From Bacillota bacterium (GTDB lineage: Bacteria; Bacillota; Clostridia; Peptostreptococcales; Anaerovoracaceae), in NCBI GenBank assembly GCA_021769295.1, contig JAETTD010000010.1:17315-81314 (forward strand): a stretch of 64,000 bases of DNA. Direction: 5' to 3'. Under the pieces are notes generated by a model. It had not been told where the DNA came from and did not search any database. It saw only the letters and a list, made by a program, of their open reading frames with translations. This document shows positions 51,106 to 60,588 of this stretch, piece by piece. Position 1 is the first letter of the stretch; every line of letters begins with the position of its first letter. The position numbers and the translations under genes were made by a program.

Positions 51106-51228
51106 CTATTTTTGCGCATTATATGCAACCAAAGCAACAGACTTGCCGGACGCTTTCGACAATTTCTGTTCAGCTTCGGAAATGATTTTCATATCTTGTG
51201 GCTTCAACTCTGCAAATTTATCTTCCAA
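51106..51228 (-). CDS. Small hypothetical protein (40 aa, TTG start)
   Basis: GGGAGGTGATTAGTTTG start region; LEDKFAELKPQDMKIISEAEQKLSKASGKSVALVAYNAQK. Confidence 0.5.
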   Translation of the reverse strand: MEDKFAELKPQDMKIISEAEQKLSKASGKSVALVAYNAQK

Positions 51229-51304
51229 ACTAATCACCTCCCATAATATTTTGCCGCAATGACGAAATAATATTAAAAATTCACATAGAATTCTTCTAAA
51301 CAAA

Positions 51305-51333
51305 TTGAAAAAAAGAAAAATTTTATATATAAT
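51305..51333 (+). promoter_or_regulatory. Sigma-A promoter for mreB homolog
   Basis: TTGAAA-17-TATAAT. Confidence 0.65.
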
Positions 51334-51418
51334 GTTTTGAGAAATGTAAATGATAATATAATATGAACAAAGTTTACATGAGATTTATATAAATAGAAAT
51401 TGGAAAAGGAGATAAGGA

Positions 51419-52441
51419 ATGGGATTTTCTAACGAAGTAGGTATCGATTTGGGCACGGCCAACGTATTGGTATATATAAAAGGGAAAGGCATCGTTTTAA
51501 ATGAGCCTTCGGTTGTAGCTATCAATAACGATACCGATGAGATTCTTGCAGTTGGGGAAGAGGCAAGACAGATGCTTGGAAGAACTCCGGCTAATATCGT
51601 AGCCATAAGACCGCTGAGAGACGGAGTGGTTTCCGATTATGATATTACCGAAAGAATGCTCAAATATTTTATAAGAAAGACTTGCGGCAACGGAAGATTT
51701 TTCAAGCCGAGAATTATGGTCTGCGTGCCAAGCGGCGTTACGGAAGTTGAAAAGCGAGCTGTTAGGGAAGCAGCAGAGCAGGCAGGCGGAAAAGATGTAT
51801 TTCTTATGGAAGAACCAGTAGCCGCTGCTATAGGAGCTGGCATTGACATAAGCAAACCGGACGGAGTAATGGTTATAGACATCGGCGGAGGAACCACCGA
51901 CATTGCGGTTATTTCTCTGGGTGGAATTGTTGCAAGCACCTCCGTGAAAATGGCAGGAGACAAGTTCGATGAAGCCATTGTAAAATACATGAGAAAAGCG
52001 CACAAGCTGTATATCGGAGAAAGAACAGCGGAAGAACTGAAACTCACAATCGGAACCGCTTTCCCAAGGGAGGAAACCATAGTAAAGGAATGCAGAGGAC
52101 GTGACTTGGTTACCGGACTTCCGAAGAGCGTTGACGTAACTTCCGAAGAAATAATGGAAGCTCTTGAAGAACCTCTTCATGAAATATGTGAAGCAGTACA
52201 CAACGTTTTGGAAAGAACTCCGCCTGAACTTGCGGCAGACATAAGCAATTCCGGAATCATAATCACGGGCGGCGGCGCATTGTTGTACGGAATCGACAAA
52301 AGAATCGAAGACAGAACGGGAATTAAAGTCATAATTGCCGAAGACCCTAAATCGTGCGTTGCGGTAGGCACGGGAAAGGCCCTCAATGAATTGGAAGCCT
52401 TAAGGGACAACTCCCTGAATAAAAAGGCGCCTTACCTCTAA
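51419..52441 (+). CDS. mreB: Rod shape-determining protein MreB/Mbl
   Basis: EVGIDLGTANVLVYIKGKGIVLNEPSVVAI; VIDIGGGTTDIAVIS. Confidence 0.95.
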   Translation: MGFSNEVGIDLGTANVLVYIKGKGIVLNEPSVVAINNDTDEILAVGEEARQMLGRTPANIVAIRPLRDGVVSDYDITERMLKYFIRKTCGNGRFFKPRIMVCVPSGVTEVEKRAVREAAEQAGGKDVFLMEEPVAAAIGAGIDISKPDGVMVIDIGGGTTDIAVISLGGIVASTSVKMAGDKFDEAIVKYMRKAHKLYIGERTAEELKLTIGTAFPREETIVKECRGRDLVTGLPKSVDVTSEEIMEALEEPLHEICEAVHNVLERTPPELAADISNSGIIITGGGALLYGIDKRIEDRTGIKVIIAEDPKSCVAVGTGKALNELEALRDNSLNKKAPYL

Positions 52442-52443
52442 AC

Positions 52444-53580
52444 ATGAAACTGGAATTGATTGCAACGGCGACCTTTGGACTTGAGGCGCCCGTTAAGAGA
52501 GAAGTAGAAGCGCTAGGCTATAAAATTATAAAATCAGAAGACGGAAAGATAACATTTTTAGGCGATGAGAGGGCTGTGGTAAGAGCAAACCTCTGGTTGA
52601 GATGCGCTGACAGGGTGCAGATAAAAATGGCAGAATTCAAAGCCCTTGAATTTGAAGACCTGTTTCAGCAGATAAAGGCGATTCCGTGGGAAGAATGGAT
52701 TCCCGTCGACGGCAAATTCATAGTCAACGGCTCATCTGTAAAGTCAAAGCTTTCCAGCGTTCCCGCATGCCAGTCGGTGGCAGAAAAAGCCATAATAGAA
52801 AAGCTGAAGGAAACTTATGCCATAGACCGTTTTGAGAAATCGGGAGCTTTGTACGATATAAAGATTACATTGCTAAAAGACCGAGTTACCGTAACCCTTG
52901 ACACGACGGGAGCCGGCCTTCATAAAAGAGGATACAGGCAAAACGCAGTGGCAGCACCCATTAAGGAAACGCTGGCGGCAGCCATGATAAACCTTTCTTT
53001 CTGGCATCCCGACAGAATTCTGACTGACCCATGCTGCGGCTCAGGGACCATTGCTATAGAAGCGGCTATGATAGGCAGAAACATAGCGCCGGGCCTTAAC
53101 AGAGAATTCGTATGTGAACAGTGGGAGGCAATTCCGGACAAGCTCTGGAAGGAAGAACGAAAAAAGGCATTTGCTGAGATAGATTGGGACAAAACCCTTG
53201 AAATATACGCTTCCGATATAGATAAGAAAGCGATTAAATGCGCAATGGAAAACGCTGCCGAAGCAGGCGTGCTGGATGACATAAACTTTTCCGTTTCCGA
53301 CGGAGCCAAGCTCGACTTCGGAAGCAGAGAAGGAGGAATCATAATCACCAATCCTCCATACGGAGAACGAATAGGAGACAGGAATTCCATAGACAGGCTG
53401 TACGAGGGATTCGCAAGATTCATACACGAGAATCCTACGTGGTCCATGTTTGCCATAACTCCCGACAAAACCATAGAGAACAAAGTCTTTGGCAGGCCTG
53501 CCAACAGACGCAGAAAGCTGTTTAACGGACGCATGGAAGTTTGCTACTATCAGTATCACGGCGAAAAACCAAAAAAATAA
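52444..53580 (+). CDS. THUMP-domain class I SAM RNA methyltransferase (RlmL/YpsC family)
   Basis: [36 protein letters not shown]. Confidence 0.93.
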   Translation: MKLELIATATFGLEAPVKREVEALGYKIIKSEDGKITFLGDERAVVRANLWLRCADRVQIKMAEFKALEFEDLFQQIKAIPWEEWIPVDGKFIVNGSSVKSKLSSVPACQSVAEKAIIEKLKETYAIDRFEKSGALYDIKITLLKDRVTVTLDTTGAGLHKRGYRQNAVAAPIKETLAAAMINLSFWHPDRILTDPCCGSGTIAIEAAMIGRNIAPGLNREFVCEQWEAIPDKLWKEERKKAFAEIDWDKTLEIYASDIDKKAIKCAMENAAEAGVLDDINFSVSDGAKLDFGSREGGIIITNPPYGERIGDRNSIDRLYEGFARFIHENPTWSMFAITPDKTIENKVFGRPANRRRKLFNGRMEVCYYQYHGEKPKK

Positions 53581-53590
53581 CGGAACTTCA

Positions 53591-53678
53591 GGCATATATA
53601 TATTAAATCCGAGATGTAAAATTTTTTACCCCCCAGGGGGTAAAATTTTTTGCATCTCATTTTTTTATATATATTGCC
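53591..53678. repeat. About 88-bp near-perfect inverted repeat between methyltransferase gene and argF
   Basis: GGCATATATATATTAAA...GAGATG...TTTTTTACCCCC-CAG-GGGGTAAAATTTTTTGCATCTC...TTTTATATATATTGCC. Confidence 0.8.
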
Positions 53679-53767
53679 GATTTGCTGTCATAATATTTAA
53701 AACGAATTTGGGAAACATTAAGATAAGAACGCAAAACAAGCGAATTACAATGAAGGAGAATGTAAAA

Positions 53768-54763
53768 ATGGCAGTAAATTTAAAAGGGCGTAGTTTCCTG
53801 ACATTGATGGATTTGACCCCTGAAGAAATAAGATATTTGCTGGATTTGGCAAAAGATTTAAAAAGTAAAAAGAGAGCAGGCATACACAGTGAAAATCTGA
53901 AAGGTAAAAATATTTGCCTGCTGTTTGAAAAAACATCCACAAGAACAAGGTGTGCATTTGAAGTCGCATGCCATGAAGAAGGAGCCAATGTGACGTTTTT
54001 GGATAGCAAGAGCTCCCAAATGGGTAAAAAAGAGTCCCTCAAAGATACGGCAAAAGTCCTCGGAAGGTTTTATGACGGAATCGAATACAGAGGATTTGAG
54101 CAAAAAGTTGTGGAGGACTTAGCGCGGTATTCAGGAGTACCCGTATGGAACGGCCTGACGGATGTAGACCACCCTACCCAGATTTTGGCAGACCTTATGA
54201 CCATTGAAGAACATGTGTCAAAGCCGATTCAGAAGGTCAAGGTGGTATTTTGCGGAGACGTGAGAAACAACATGGCCTACGCATGGATGCAAGGCTGCGC
54301 CAAGATGGGCATGTGCTTTGCGGCATACGGACCTAAGGAACTGGTGGCGCAGGTGGACGAAAATGTTATGCGGAAAGTCAAAGAAGTTGCAAAAGAAACG
54401 GGAGCAGTAATAGAAGTCACTTCCGATGAAAATTGCCTAAAAAACGCCGATGTGATTTATACGGATATTTGGGCGTCAATGGGAGAAGAAGAGCAGATTC
54501 CTGAAAGGGTAAAACTGCTTACTCCTTACAGGGTTACGAAAGAAATGCTGGAAAAAACATGGAACAATGACGTAATCTTCATGCATTGCCTGCCTTCCTT
54601 CCACGACTTTGAAACTTCACTCGCAAAAGAGCAAAACGAAAAAGGATACGATATAAGGGAAGTGACGGACGAAGTGTTCCAATCAAAGCATTCCAAAGTC
54701 TTTGATGAAGCAGAAAACAGAATGCACACCATAAAAGCAGTCATGGTTGCAACTATTTCATGA
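53768..54763 (+). CDS. argF: Ornithine carbamoyltransferase
   Basis: [26 protein letters not shown] at 53768 preferred over the ORF-track start 53489. Confidence 0.95.
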   Translation: MAVNLKGRSFLTLMDLTPEEIRYLLDLAKDLKSKKRAGIHSENLKGKNICLLFEKTSTRTRCAFEVACHEEGANVTFLDSKSSQMGKKESLKDTAKVLGRFYDGIEYRGFEQKVVEDLARYSGVPVWNGLTDVDHPTQILADLMTIEEHVSKPIQKVKVVFCGDVRNNMAYAWMQGCAKMGMCFAAYGPKELVAQVDENVMRKVKEVAKETGAVIEVTSDENCLKNADVIYTDIWASMGEEEQIPERVKLLTPYRVTKEMLEKTWNNDVIFMHCLPSFHDFETSLAKEQNEKGYDIREVTDEVFQSKHSKVFDEAENRMHTIKAVMVATIS

Positions 54764-54793
54764 TATGAGATTTAAGACAGAAAGGAGGAGCAT

Positions 54794-56023
54794 ATGCATC
54801 CCGGAATTCACAATTATTCCGAAATAGGAAAGCTAAACAGAGTTTTGCTCCACAGACCCGGAAGAGAAGTTGAAGCGCTGACGCCGGCAACCATGAAAAG
54901 ACTTCTGTTCGACGACGTGCCTTACCTGAAAGCGGCGCAAGAAGAACATGACAAGTTTGCCGAACTTCTCAGAGCCAACGATGTGGAAGTGCTCTATTAC
55001 GAAAAAGAAACCGCAAAAGCTTTGGCAGACGATAAGGTAAGAGACGATTTTGTAAACCGCATGATAGAACTGAGCTTCATAGAATCCGAGGGCATGAAGC
55101 ATGCCATACACCGATTTTTAATGAACTTGACGCCGGAGAACATGGTGGAAGAAATCATAGCAGGGGTCAGGCGTGCCGATTTGGGAGAAGTCAAGACGGG
55201 ATCCCTGTCGGATTTGATTACGGAGGATTATCCCTTTGTAATGGACCCTATGCCCAATCTGTATTTTACAAGGGACCCCGGAGCATGTATAGGCAGCGGA
55301 ATCAACATTCACCACATGCACACTCCCGCAAGGAGAAGAGAGTCGCTGCTGCTGAAATATATGTTTGAATACAATTCCGACTTTGCCTCGAAGGAAAACA
55401 AGCAGTGGTATGATATTTACGGCGACTACTCTATCGAGGGCGGAGACGTGCTGGTGCTTTCCCGCGAAATGGTAGCGGTAGGTTACTCCGAGAGAACCAC
55501 CATAGCAGGAATCGAAAATTTTTCTGAGAACCTTTTGTCAAAGTCGGATTTTAAAAAAGTAATTGTATTTGACATTCCAAAGTGCAGGGCATTCATGCAC
55601 CTTGATACCGTGTTTACCATGGTGGATTATGACAAATTTACCATACACCCCGAAATTGAGGGACCGCTGTCAGTGTACGAAATAACTATGGGAAAAGACG
55701 GAAAACTGAACTTTAAAACCATAACCGACAGCCTTGAAAAACTTCTTTCAAAGGAGCTGGGGCTTCCTGCCGTAAAGCTAATAAGATGCGGCGGAGGAGA
55801 TTTAATTGCAGCTCAGCGAGAACAATGGAACGACGGCTCCAACACCCTCTGCATAGCGCCGGGAACGGTCGTCACTTATGAGCGAAATTACGTTACCAAC
55901 GATTTATTGGACAAACACGGCATAAAGGTACTTACCATACCCAGCGCCGAACTATCAAGGGGAAGAGGCGGCCCGAGATGTATGTCCTGTCCCGTAAACC
56001 GTGAAGATATAGGGGGAATATGA
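54794..56023 (+). CDS. arcA: Arginine deiminase
   Basis: YFTRDPGACIG, SIEGGDVLVLS, CMSCPVNREDI. Confidence 0.96.
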   Translation: MHPGIHNYSEIGKLNRVLLHRPGREVEALTPATMKRLLFDDVPYLKAAQEEHDKFAELLRANDVEVLYYEKETAKALADDKVRDDFVNRMIELSFIESEGMKHAIHRFLMNLTPENMVEEIIAGVRRADLGEVKTGSLSDLITEDYPFVMDPMPNLYFTRDPGACIGSGINIHHMHTPARRRESLLLKYMFEYNSDFASKENKQWYDIYGDYSIEGGDVLVLSREMVAVGYSERTTIAGIENFSENLLSKSDFKKVIVFDIPKCRAFMHLDTVFTMVDYDKFTIHPEIEGPLSVYEITMGKDGKLNFKTITDSLEKLLSKELGLPAVKLIRCGGGDLIAAQREQWNDGSNTLCIAPGTVVTYERNYVTNDLLDKHGIKVLTIPSAELSRGRGGPRCMSCPVNREDIGGI

Positions 56024-56967
56024 TGACACAGAAAATTGTTATAGCCCTCGGCGGCAATGCTCTGCAATCGGGAAAAGATAATCCTACTGCAGAAGCACAG
56101 CTTGAGGTGGTTAAAAAGACAAGCGAAAAAATAGCCGAAATCAGCGAAAAAGGATATGAGATAGCCGTGGTTCACGGCAATGGGCCTCAGGTGGGAAGAA
56201 TCCTTTTGGCATCCGAAACTGCCAGAGAAGTGACGCCGCCAATGCCTTTCGATGTGTGCGGAGCTATGTCCCAAGGATATATAGGGTACCATTTGCAGCA
56301 GGGAATTAAATACGCATTGAACAGAAGAAACAAAAATATACCTGTGGTGACGGTAGCAACTCAGATGATTGTTGAAAAAGATGACCCGGCATTTAAAAAT
56401 CCAACAAAGCCCATAGGCCCCTTCTACAGCAAAGAAGAAGCCGACAGGCTGCATACAGAAAAGGGATATGAAATGAGAGAAGATGCGGGAAGAGGCTGGA
56501 GAAGGGTTGTAGCGTCTCCGCTTCCGAGGAAAATCGTCGAGATACAGCCAATCAAGAAACTCTGGGATTCTACAGTGGTCATAAGCTGCGGAGGCGGCGG
56601 AGTGCCTGTTATTGAGCACAGGGACGGTTCTCTCGAAGGAGTTGCGGCGGTCATCGACAAAGACTTTGCAGCGGAGCTGCTGGCCGAACAGGTTGACGCT
56701 GATGTGCTCTTAATACTAACGGAAGTGGAGAAGGTGGCAATAAACTTTAACAAGCCTGACCAGGAAGATCTGCAAAAGATGAATTTGAGAGAAGCATCGC
56801 AATATTGCGAAGACGGACAGTTTGCACCGGGAAGCATGCTGCCGAAAGTAGAAGCAGCCATGAAGTTTGTGAGGGCAAATCCTGAGAAAAAAGCGATAAT
56901 AACTTCCCTCGACAAGGCAGTAGAGGCTCTCTGCGGCAAAACGGGAACTACCATAACTTTTTCATGA
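56020..56967 (+). CDS. arcC: Carbamate kinase
   Basis: IALGGNALQ, VHGNGPQVGRI, VISCGGGGVPV. Confidence 0.96.
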   Translation: MMTQKIVIALGGNALQSGKDNPTAEAQLEVVKKTSEKIAEISEKGYEIAVVHGNGPQVGRILLASETAREVTPPMPFDVCGAMSQGYIGYHLQQGIKYALNRRNKNIPVVTVATQMIVEKDDPAFKNPTKPIGPFYSKEEADRLHTEKGYEMREDAGRGWRRVVASPLPRKIVEIQPIKKLWDSTVVISCGGGGVPVIEHRDGSLEGVAAVIDKDFAAELLAEQVDADVLLILTEVEKVAINFNKPDQEDLQKMNLREASQYCEDGQFAPGSMLPKVEAAMKFVRANPEKKAIITSLDKAVEALCGKTGTTITFS

Positions 56968-56982
56968 TTTTAGAGATATATC

Positions 56983-57008
56983 AAAGGGGCTGGCGACAGC
57001 CCCTTTTT
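56983..57008. terminator. Bidirectional terminator
   Basis: AAAGGGGCTG-GCGA-CAGCCCCTTTTT. Confidence 0.88.
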
Positions 57009-57009
57009 G

Positions 57010-58080
57010 CTAAGACTTGTACGCCCACCTTTTTATAAGGACCTGCGCAATTCCGGCAAGGGGAACGGCAAGGAGCATGCCCGCTATACCGCCGAAGTAA
57101 CCGAAAACGCTTACGGAAAGCAGTACAAAGAACGGATGAAGCCCTATGGAAGTGCCTACGATTTTGGGATATATATAATTGCTGTCTATTTGCTGAACTC
57201 CGAAAAGAGCCAGAACCGCCATGATTGCCTGACCGAGACCGCCGGTGGCAAGGGCCGCAAAAAAAGCGGGCACCATGCCGAAGAAAGGTCCAAAATAAGG
57301 TATTATATTTAAAATTCCACCAATGAGCCCTATGATTACGGCATATTTCACTTTAAGGACAGAGAGAGCTATGGAAGATAACAATGCAACTATTATGCTG
57401 TCCACCAAAGCGCCTTTGATAAAAGTGGTGATGACTTGGTTGATTTCATTCAGTATTTCGCTTATGACGCCGTGAGTACGCTGCTTTAGAATGACGGACA
57501 TGAACTGCTGCCACAGGGAAATAAAGAATTCCTTATCCTTCAAAAGATATATGCTTGCCACTATGCCGACGAAAATATTTATGAGGCTTCCGGCAAAAGC
57601 GCCGATTGTTTCCAATATGTTTGAAAAAGAAAGATTTTTTCCGAGCCAGCCCATAAGCTCATTTTTAGGGTTATAGCTGCTCTCGGTCAAATCTTCAGGC
57701 AGATATTTTGACAGGAAGGACATCATGTTGTCGTAAGAAGTGCTGAAATATTCATATACCTTTTGAGCTGTTTCATATATGCCGCCTGACGGCAGAGCGC
57801 CCAATATCAGTATGATGAAAGCATAGATTATAAAAAATATCAGGGCCGATACTGCGACGTAAGTTATGATGATAGCCGGAATTCTGCCTTTAGGGCTCTC
57901 AAGATGCAGCTCTGCGGAATCCTTTCCTGCAATTCGCTGCCTGACCCATTCTGTCAGGGGGTTGAGAAGATAAGCAAGGATAAGCCCGATAAAGAGGGGA
58001 GAGAAGGCACGAAAAAATATTGCTGCAACCTGATATAAACTTACCGCAATGTCCGAGAAAAAATTATCCATCTTGCCCAA
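57010..58080 (-). CDS. AI-2E family (YdiK/PerM-like) transporter
   Basis: FIGLILAYLLNPLTEWV; LIGGILNIIPYFGPFFGMVPAFFAAL. Confidence 0.92.
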   Translation of the reverse strand: MGKMDNFFSDIAVSLYQVAAIFFRAFSPLFIGLILAYLLNPLTEWVRQRIAGKDSAELHLESPKGRIPAIIITYVAVSALIFFIIYAFIILILGALPSGGIYETAQKVYEYFSTSYDNMMSFLSKYLPEDLTESSYNPKNELMGWLGKNLSFSNILETIGAFAGSLINIFVGIVASIYLLKDKEFFISLWQQFMSVILKQRTHGVISEILNEINQVITTFIKGALVDSIIVALLSSIALSVLKVKYAVIIGLIGGILNIIPYFGPFFGMVPAFFAALATGGLGQAIMAVLALFGVQQIDSNYIYPKIVGTSIGLHPFFVLLSVSVFGYFGGIAGMLLAVPLAGIAQVLIKRWAYKS

Positions 58081-58131
58081 TCCTCCTAAGGGTAGTATGA
58101 TATAAAAGAAGATTTTTTATGAGGAAATTAT

Positions 58132-60321
58132 ATGAGAAAATGTGAGCTGTTGGTCCCCGCAGGCGGATCAAAACAATTTATTGCGGCGGTAGAAAACGGA
58201 GCGGACGCCGTATATGTGGGCGGAAAAAGTTTTAACGCCCGTGTTAATGCGCAGAACTTTTCTGATGAAGAAATAGAGAAGGCCATAGATTACGCTCATC
58301 TCAGAAACGTAAAGACATATATCACCATGAACACTCTCCTTGATGATGAGGAACTCGCAGAGGCATATCAGCAGGCCTGCAGATATTATTCCATGGGCGT
58401 TGATGCATTGATAATTCAGGACTTGGGGCTGGGAAAACTCTTAAAGGAGCGGCTTCCGGATCTTCCTCTTCATCTTTCAACCCAAGGAGGGGTGTATGAT
58501 AGCAAAGGCGTACTTGCAGCGGCAAAGCTCGGTTATGAAAGAGTTGTTATGGCAAGGGAACTCACCTTTGATGAAATAAGGGAAGCCGTAAGCACGGGAG
58601 TGGAAATAGAAGTCTTTGTCCACGGAGCTCTTTGTATCTGTTATTCGGGACAGTGCCAGCTAAGCAGGTTTATAGGCGGACGGTCCGGCAACAAAGGAGC
58701 CTGCGCACAGCCGTGCAGATTGCCATACAGCGGAATAAAAGGAGAAAAATATCCTCTGAGCCCAAAGGATTTGTGCCTTGTGGAGGAAATAGGCAAGCTT
58801 GCAGAGGCGGGAGTTGCATCTCTTAAAATTGAAGGACGCATGAAATCGCCCGAATATGTGGCAGTGGTAACTTCCGTTTATCGAAAGTACCTTGATGAGT
58901 GGCAACGCAAGGGAAGCTATAAAGTATCAAAGGAAGATTGGGAGGCTTTGAAGCAGGTGTTTAACAGAGGCGGCTTTACAAAAGGGTACTTCTACGGAAA
59001 TCCCGGAGCGGACCTTATGTCGCCTGACTTTTCCAAAAATGCAGGCGTTTTTGTGGGAACCGTGAATAGCAACAGCACAGGTCCTTTGGTAGAAATAAAT
59101 ACGGAAAAAGAAATCGTCAAAGGTGATTACATAGAAATAAGAAGCAGGGAACTCACAGGAAATCTGGTTACCTATGCAGAGCCTATAGGCAAGAACCGGA
59201 TGCGTGTGGGAGATATAAAATCAGAAGTCAAGAAAGGCGATAAAGTTTACAGGCTCACATCATCTAAGATGATGAAGGAAGCGAAAAAAACCTTTGATAA
59301 CATAACTTTTGAAGAAGGGAAATTTATAAGAAAGGCACCCATAAAAGCAGAAGTTAAAATAATCGCAGGGAAGGAATTTTCCCTGACGGTGAGGGCCGCA
59401 GGCGTGGAAGCAAGGGTTAAAAGCAACATAATTCCGGAAGTCTCGGAAAGCGGCAGGTCATGCGGCGAAACCGTAAAGCTTCAGATTGCAAAAACCGGCG
59501 GGACGGCCTTTTATGTTGACAATATTGCAATAGAAGAACCGGTGCCGGCTCACATTCAGCTTTCGGCAGTAAATGCCCTGCGAAGACAAGCCCTGCCTGA
59601 GCTTGAGGGCAAGATTAAAGAGAAATATAAGCGCATGGCAGACCGGAAACCGCTGCCGGAGAGGACAAAGAACAGGACAGAACTCGCCAGAGACGAAAGA
59701 GGGATTGAAATTTACTTCGACAGTAAAGAAAGCTTTTTTGACAATAGGTCAAAAGATATAGTGGAGAAGTGCAGAAGCATAGCGGGAGATAAGATAAGGG
59801 CGCTTGTTCCCATAAGCCAATATGAGGAGTGTATGACAAAGGCAGAGGAACTTAATATCGGATTGATGCCATACGTGGCGGGCATGAGCAAGGGTAAAAA
59901 CGAGTTTTGGCTTGAAAAGAACCTTGACAGAATCGCACGGGTGCTCCGTGATGACGGAACGGGAGTCTACGCGGGAAATATAGGGCAGATAGAGCTTCTC
60001 GCAGACGCAGGCCTTAAAGTTTACGGCGATTACGGACTTAATATATCCAATTCAGAGGCATATAGGGCATATGGAGAGCTTGGGATGCAGGAAGGCATAA
60101 AATCCTTGGAATGGGCAGAAGCGACAGCAGGCTCAATTCCTCTTATGATTACGGAACATAAATTTAATAACACGGTAATTACTGACAGAAAAGGAGCGCA
60201 GTACAGCATTAAATTTGATGAAAGTACGGACAAGTCCGTGCTCAAGGCTCATAAGTCCGCAATAGACTGGAATAAAATAAAGTCGGATTACAAGGTAAAG
60301 AGCATAAGAATATATGTGTAG
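58132..60321 (+). CDS. Peptidase U32 family protein
   Basis: ELLVPAGGSKQFIAAVENGADAVYVGGKSFNARVNAQNF; EVFVHGALCICYSGQCQLSRFIGGRSGNKGACAQPCR. Confidence 0.94.
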   Translation: MRKCELLVPAGGSKQFIAAVENGADAVYVGGKSFNARVNAQNFSDEEIEKAIDYAHLRNVKTYITMNTLLDDEELAEAYQQACRYYSMGVDALIIQDLGLGKLLKERLPDLPLHLSTQGGVYDSKGVLAAAKLGYERVVMARELTFDEIREAVSTGVEIEVFVHGALCICYSGQCQLSRFIGGRSGNKGACAQPCRLPYSGIKGEKYPLSPKDLCLVEEIGKLAEAGVASLKIEGRMKSPEYVAVVTSVYRKYLDEWQRKGSYKVSKEDWEALKQVFNRGGFTKGYFYGNPGADLMSPDFSKNAGVFVGTVNSNSTGPLVEINTEKEIVKGDYIEIRSRELTGNLVTYAEPIGKNRMRVGDIKSEVKKGDKVYRLTSSKMMKEAKKTFDNITFEEGKFIRKAPIKAEVKIIAGKEFSLTVRAAGVEARVKSNIIPEVSESGRSCGETVKLQIAKTGGTAFYVDNIAIEEPVPAHIQLSAVNALRRQALPELEGKIKEKYKRMADRKPLPERTKNRTELARDERGIEIYFDSKESFFDNRSKDIVEKCRSIAGDKIRALVPISQYEECMTKAEELNIGLMPYVAGMSKGKNEFWLEKNLDRIARVLRDDGTGVYAGNIGQIELLADAGLKVYGDYGLNISNSEAYRAYGELGMQEGIKSLEWAEATAGSIPLMITEHKFNNTVITDRKGAQYSIKFDESTDKSVLKAHKSAIDWNKIKSDYKVKSIRIYV

Positions 60322-60373
60322 TCGGCTTTGCTCGGCAGTATATTTTGTTGCTGACCGCCACTGACCGCCACTG

Positions 60374-60427
60374 AAAAATGCCCGGATTTTCCATGGAAAC
60401 AGAGGAAATTTCAAGGCATTTTTTGTA
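60374..60427 (+). terminator. Terminator after the U32 gene
   Basis: AAAAATGCC...GGCATTTTTTT. Confidence 0.7.
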
Positions 60428-60461
60428 TTAAAAAAAATGCAAAAATTTTAACAAAAAATGT

Positions 60462-60491
60462 TTGACTATACTGTATACAAGGGTATATTAT
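60462..60491 (+). promoter_or_regulatory. pflB promoter region with TGTATACAA motifs
   Basis: TTGACT-18-TATTAT; TGTATACAA within it and again at about 60556 (TTGTATACAATATACAA). Confidence 0.6.
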
Positions 60492-60588
60492 ATTCGTGGT
60501 GACGCAGATGCGAGGAGGCATCTATTATGTGAAAACCATTTTTTATTAACAACATTTGTATACAATATACAACGAGGAGGATACTTAT

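Noticed and set aside
51497-52201. 234-aa minus-strand ORF
   Set aside because: Antisense shadow of mreB.
53489-53767. N-terminal extension of ornithine carbamoyltransferase in the ORF track
   Set aside because: This stretch overlaps the end of the methyltransferase gene and the 88-bp palindrome; a good RBS and conserved N-terminus start at 53768.
55888-56619. 243-aa minus-strand ORF
   Set aside because: Antisense shadow of arcA/arcC.
60351-60373. CTGACCGCCA tandem duplication
   Set aside because: Only two 10-bp copies beside a terminator; too small to interpret.
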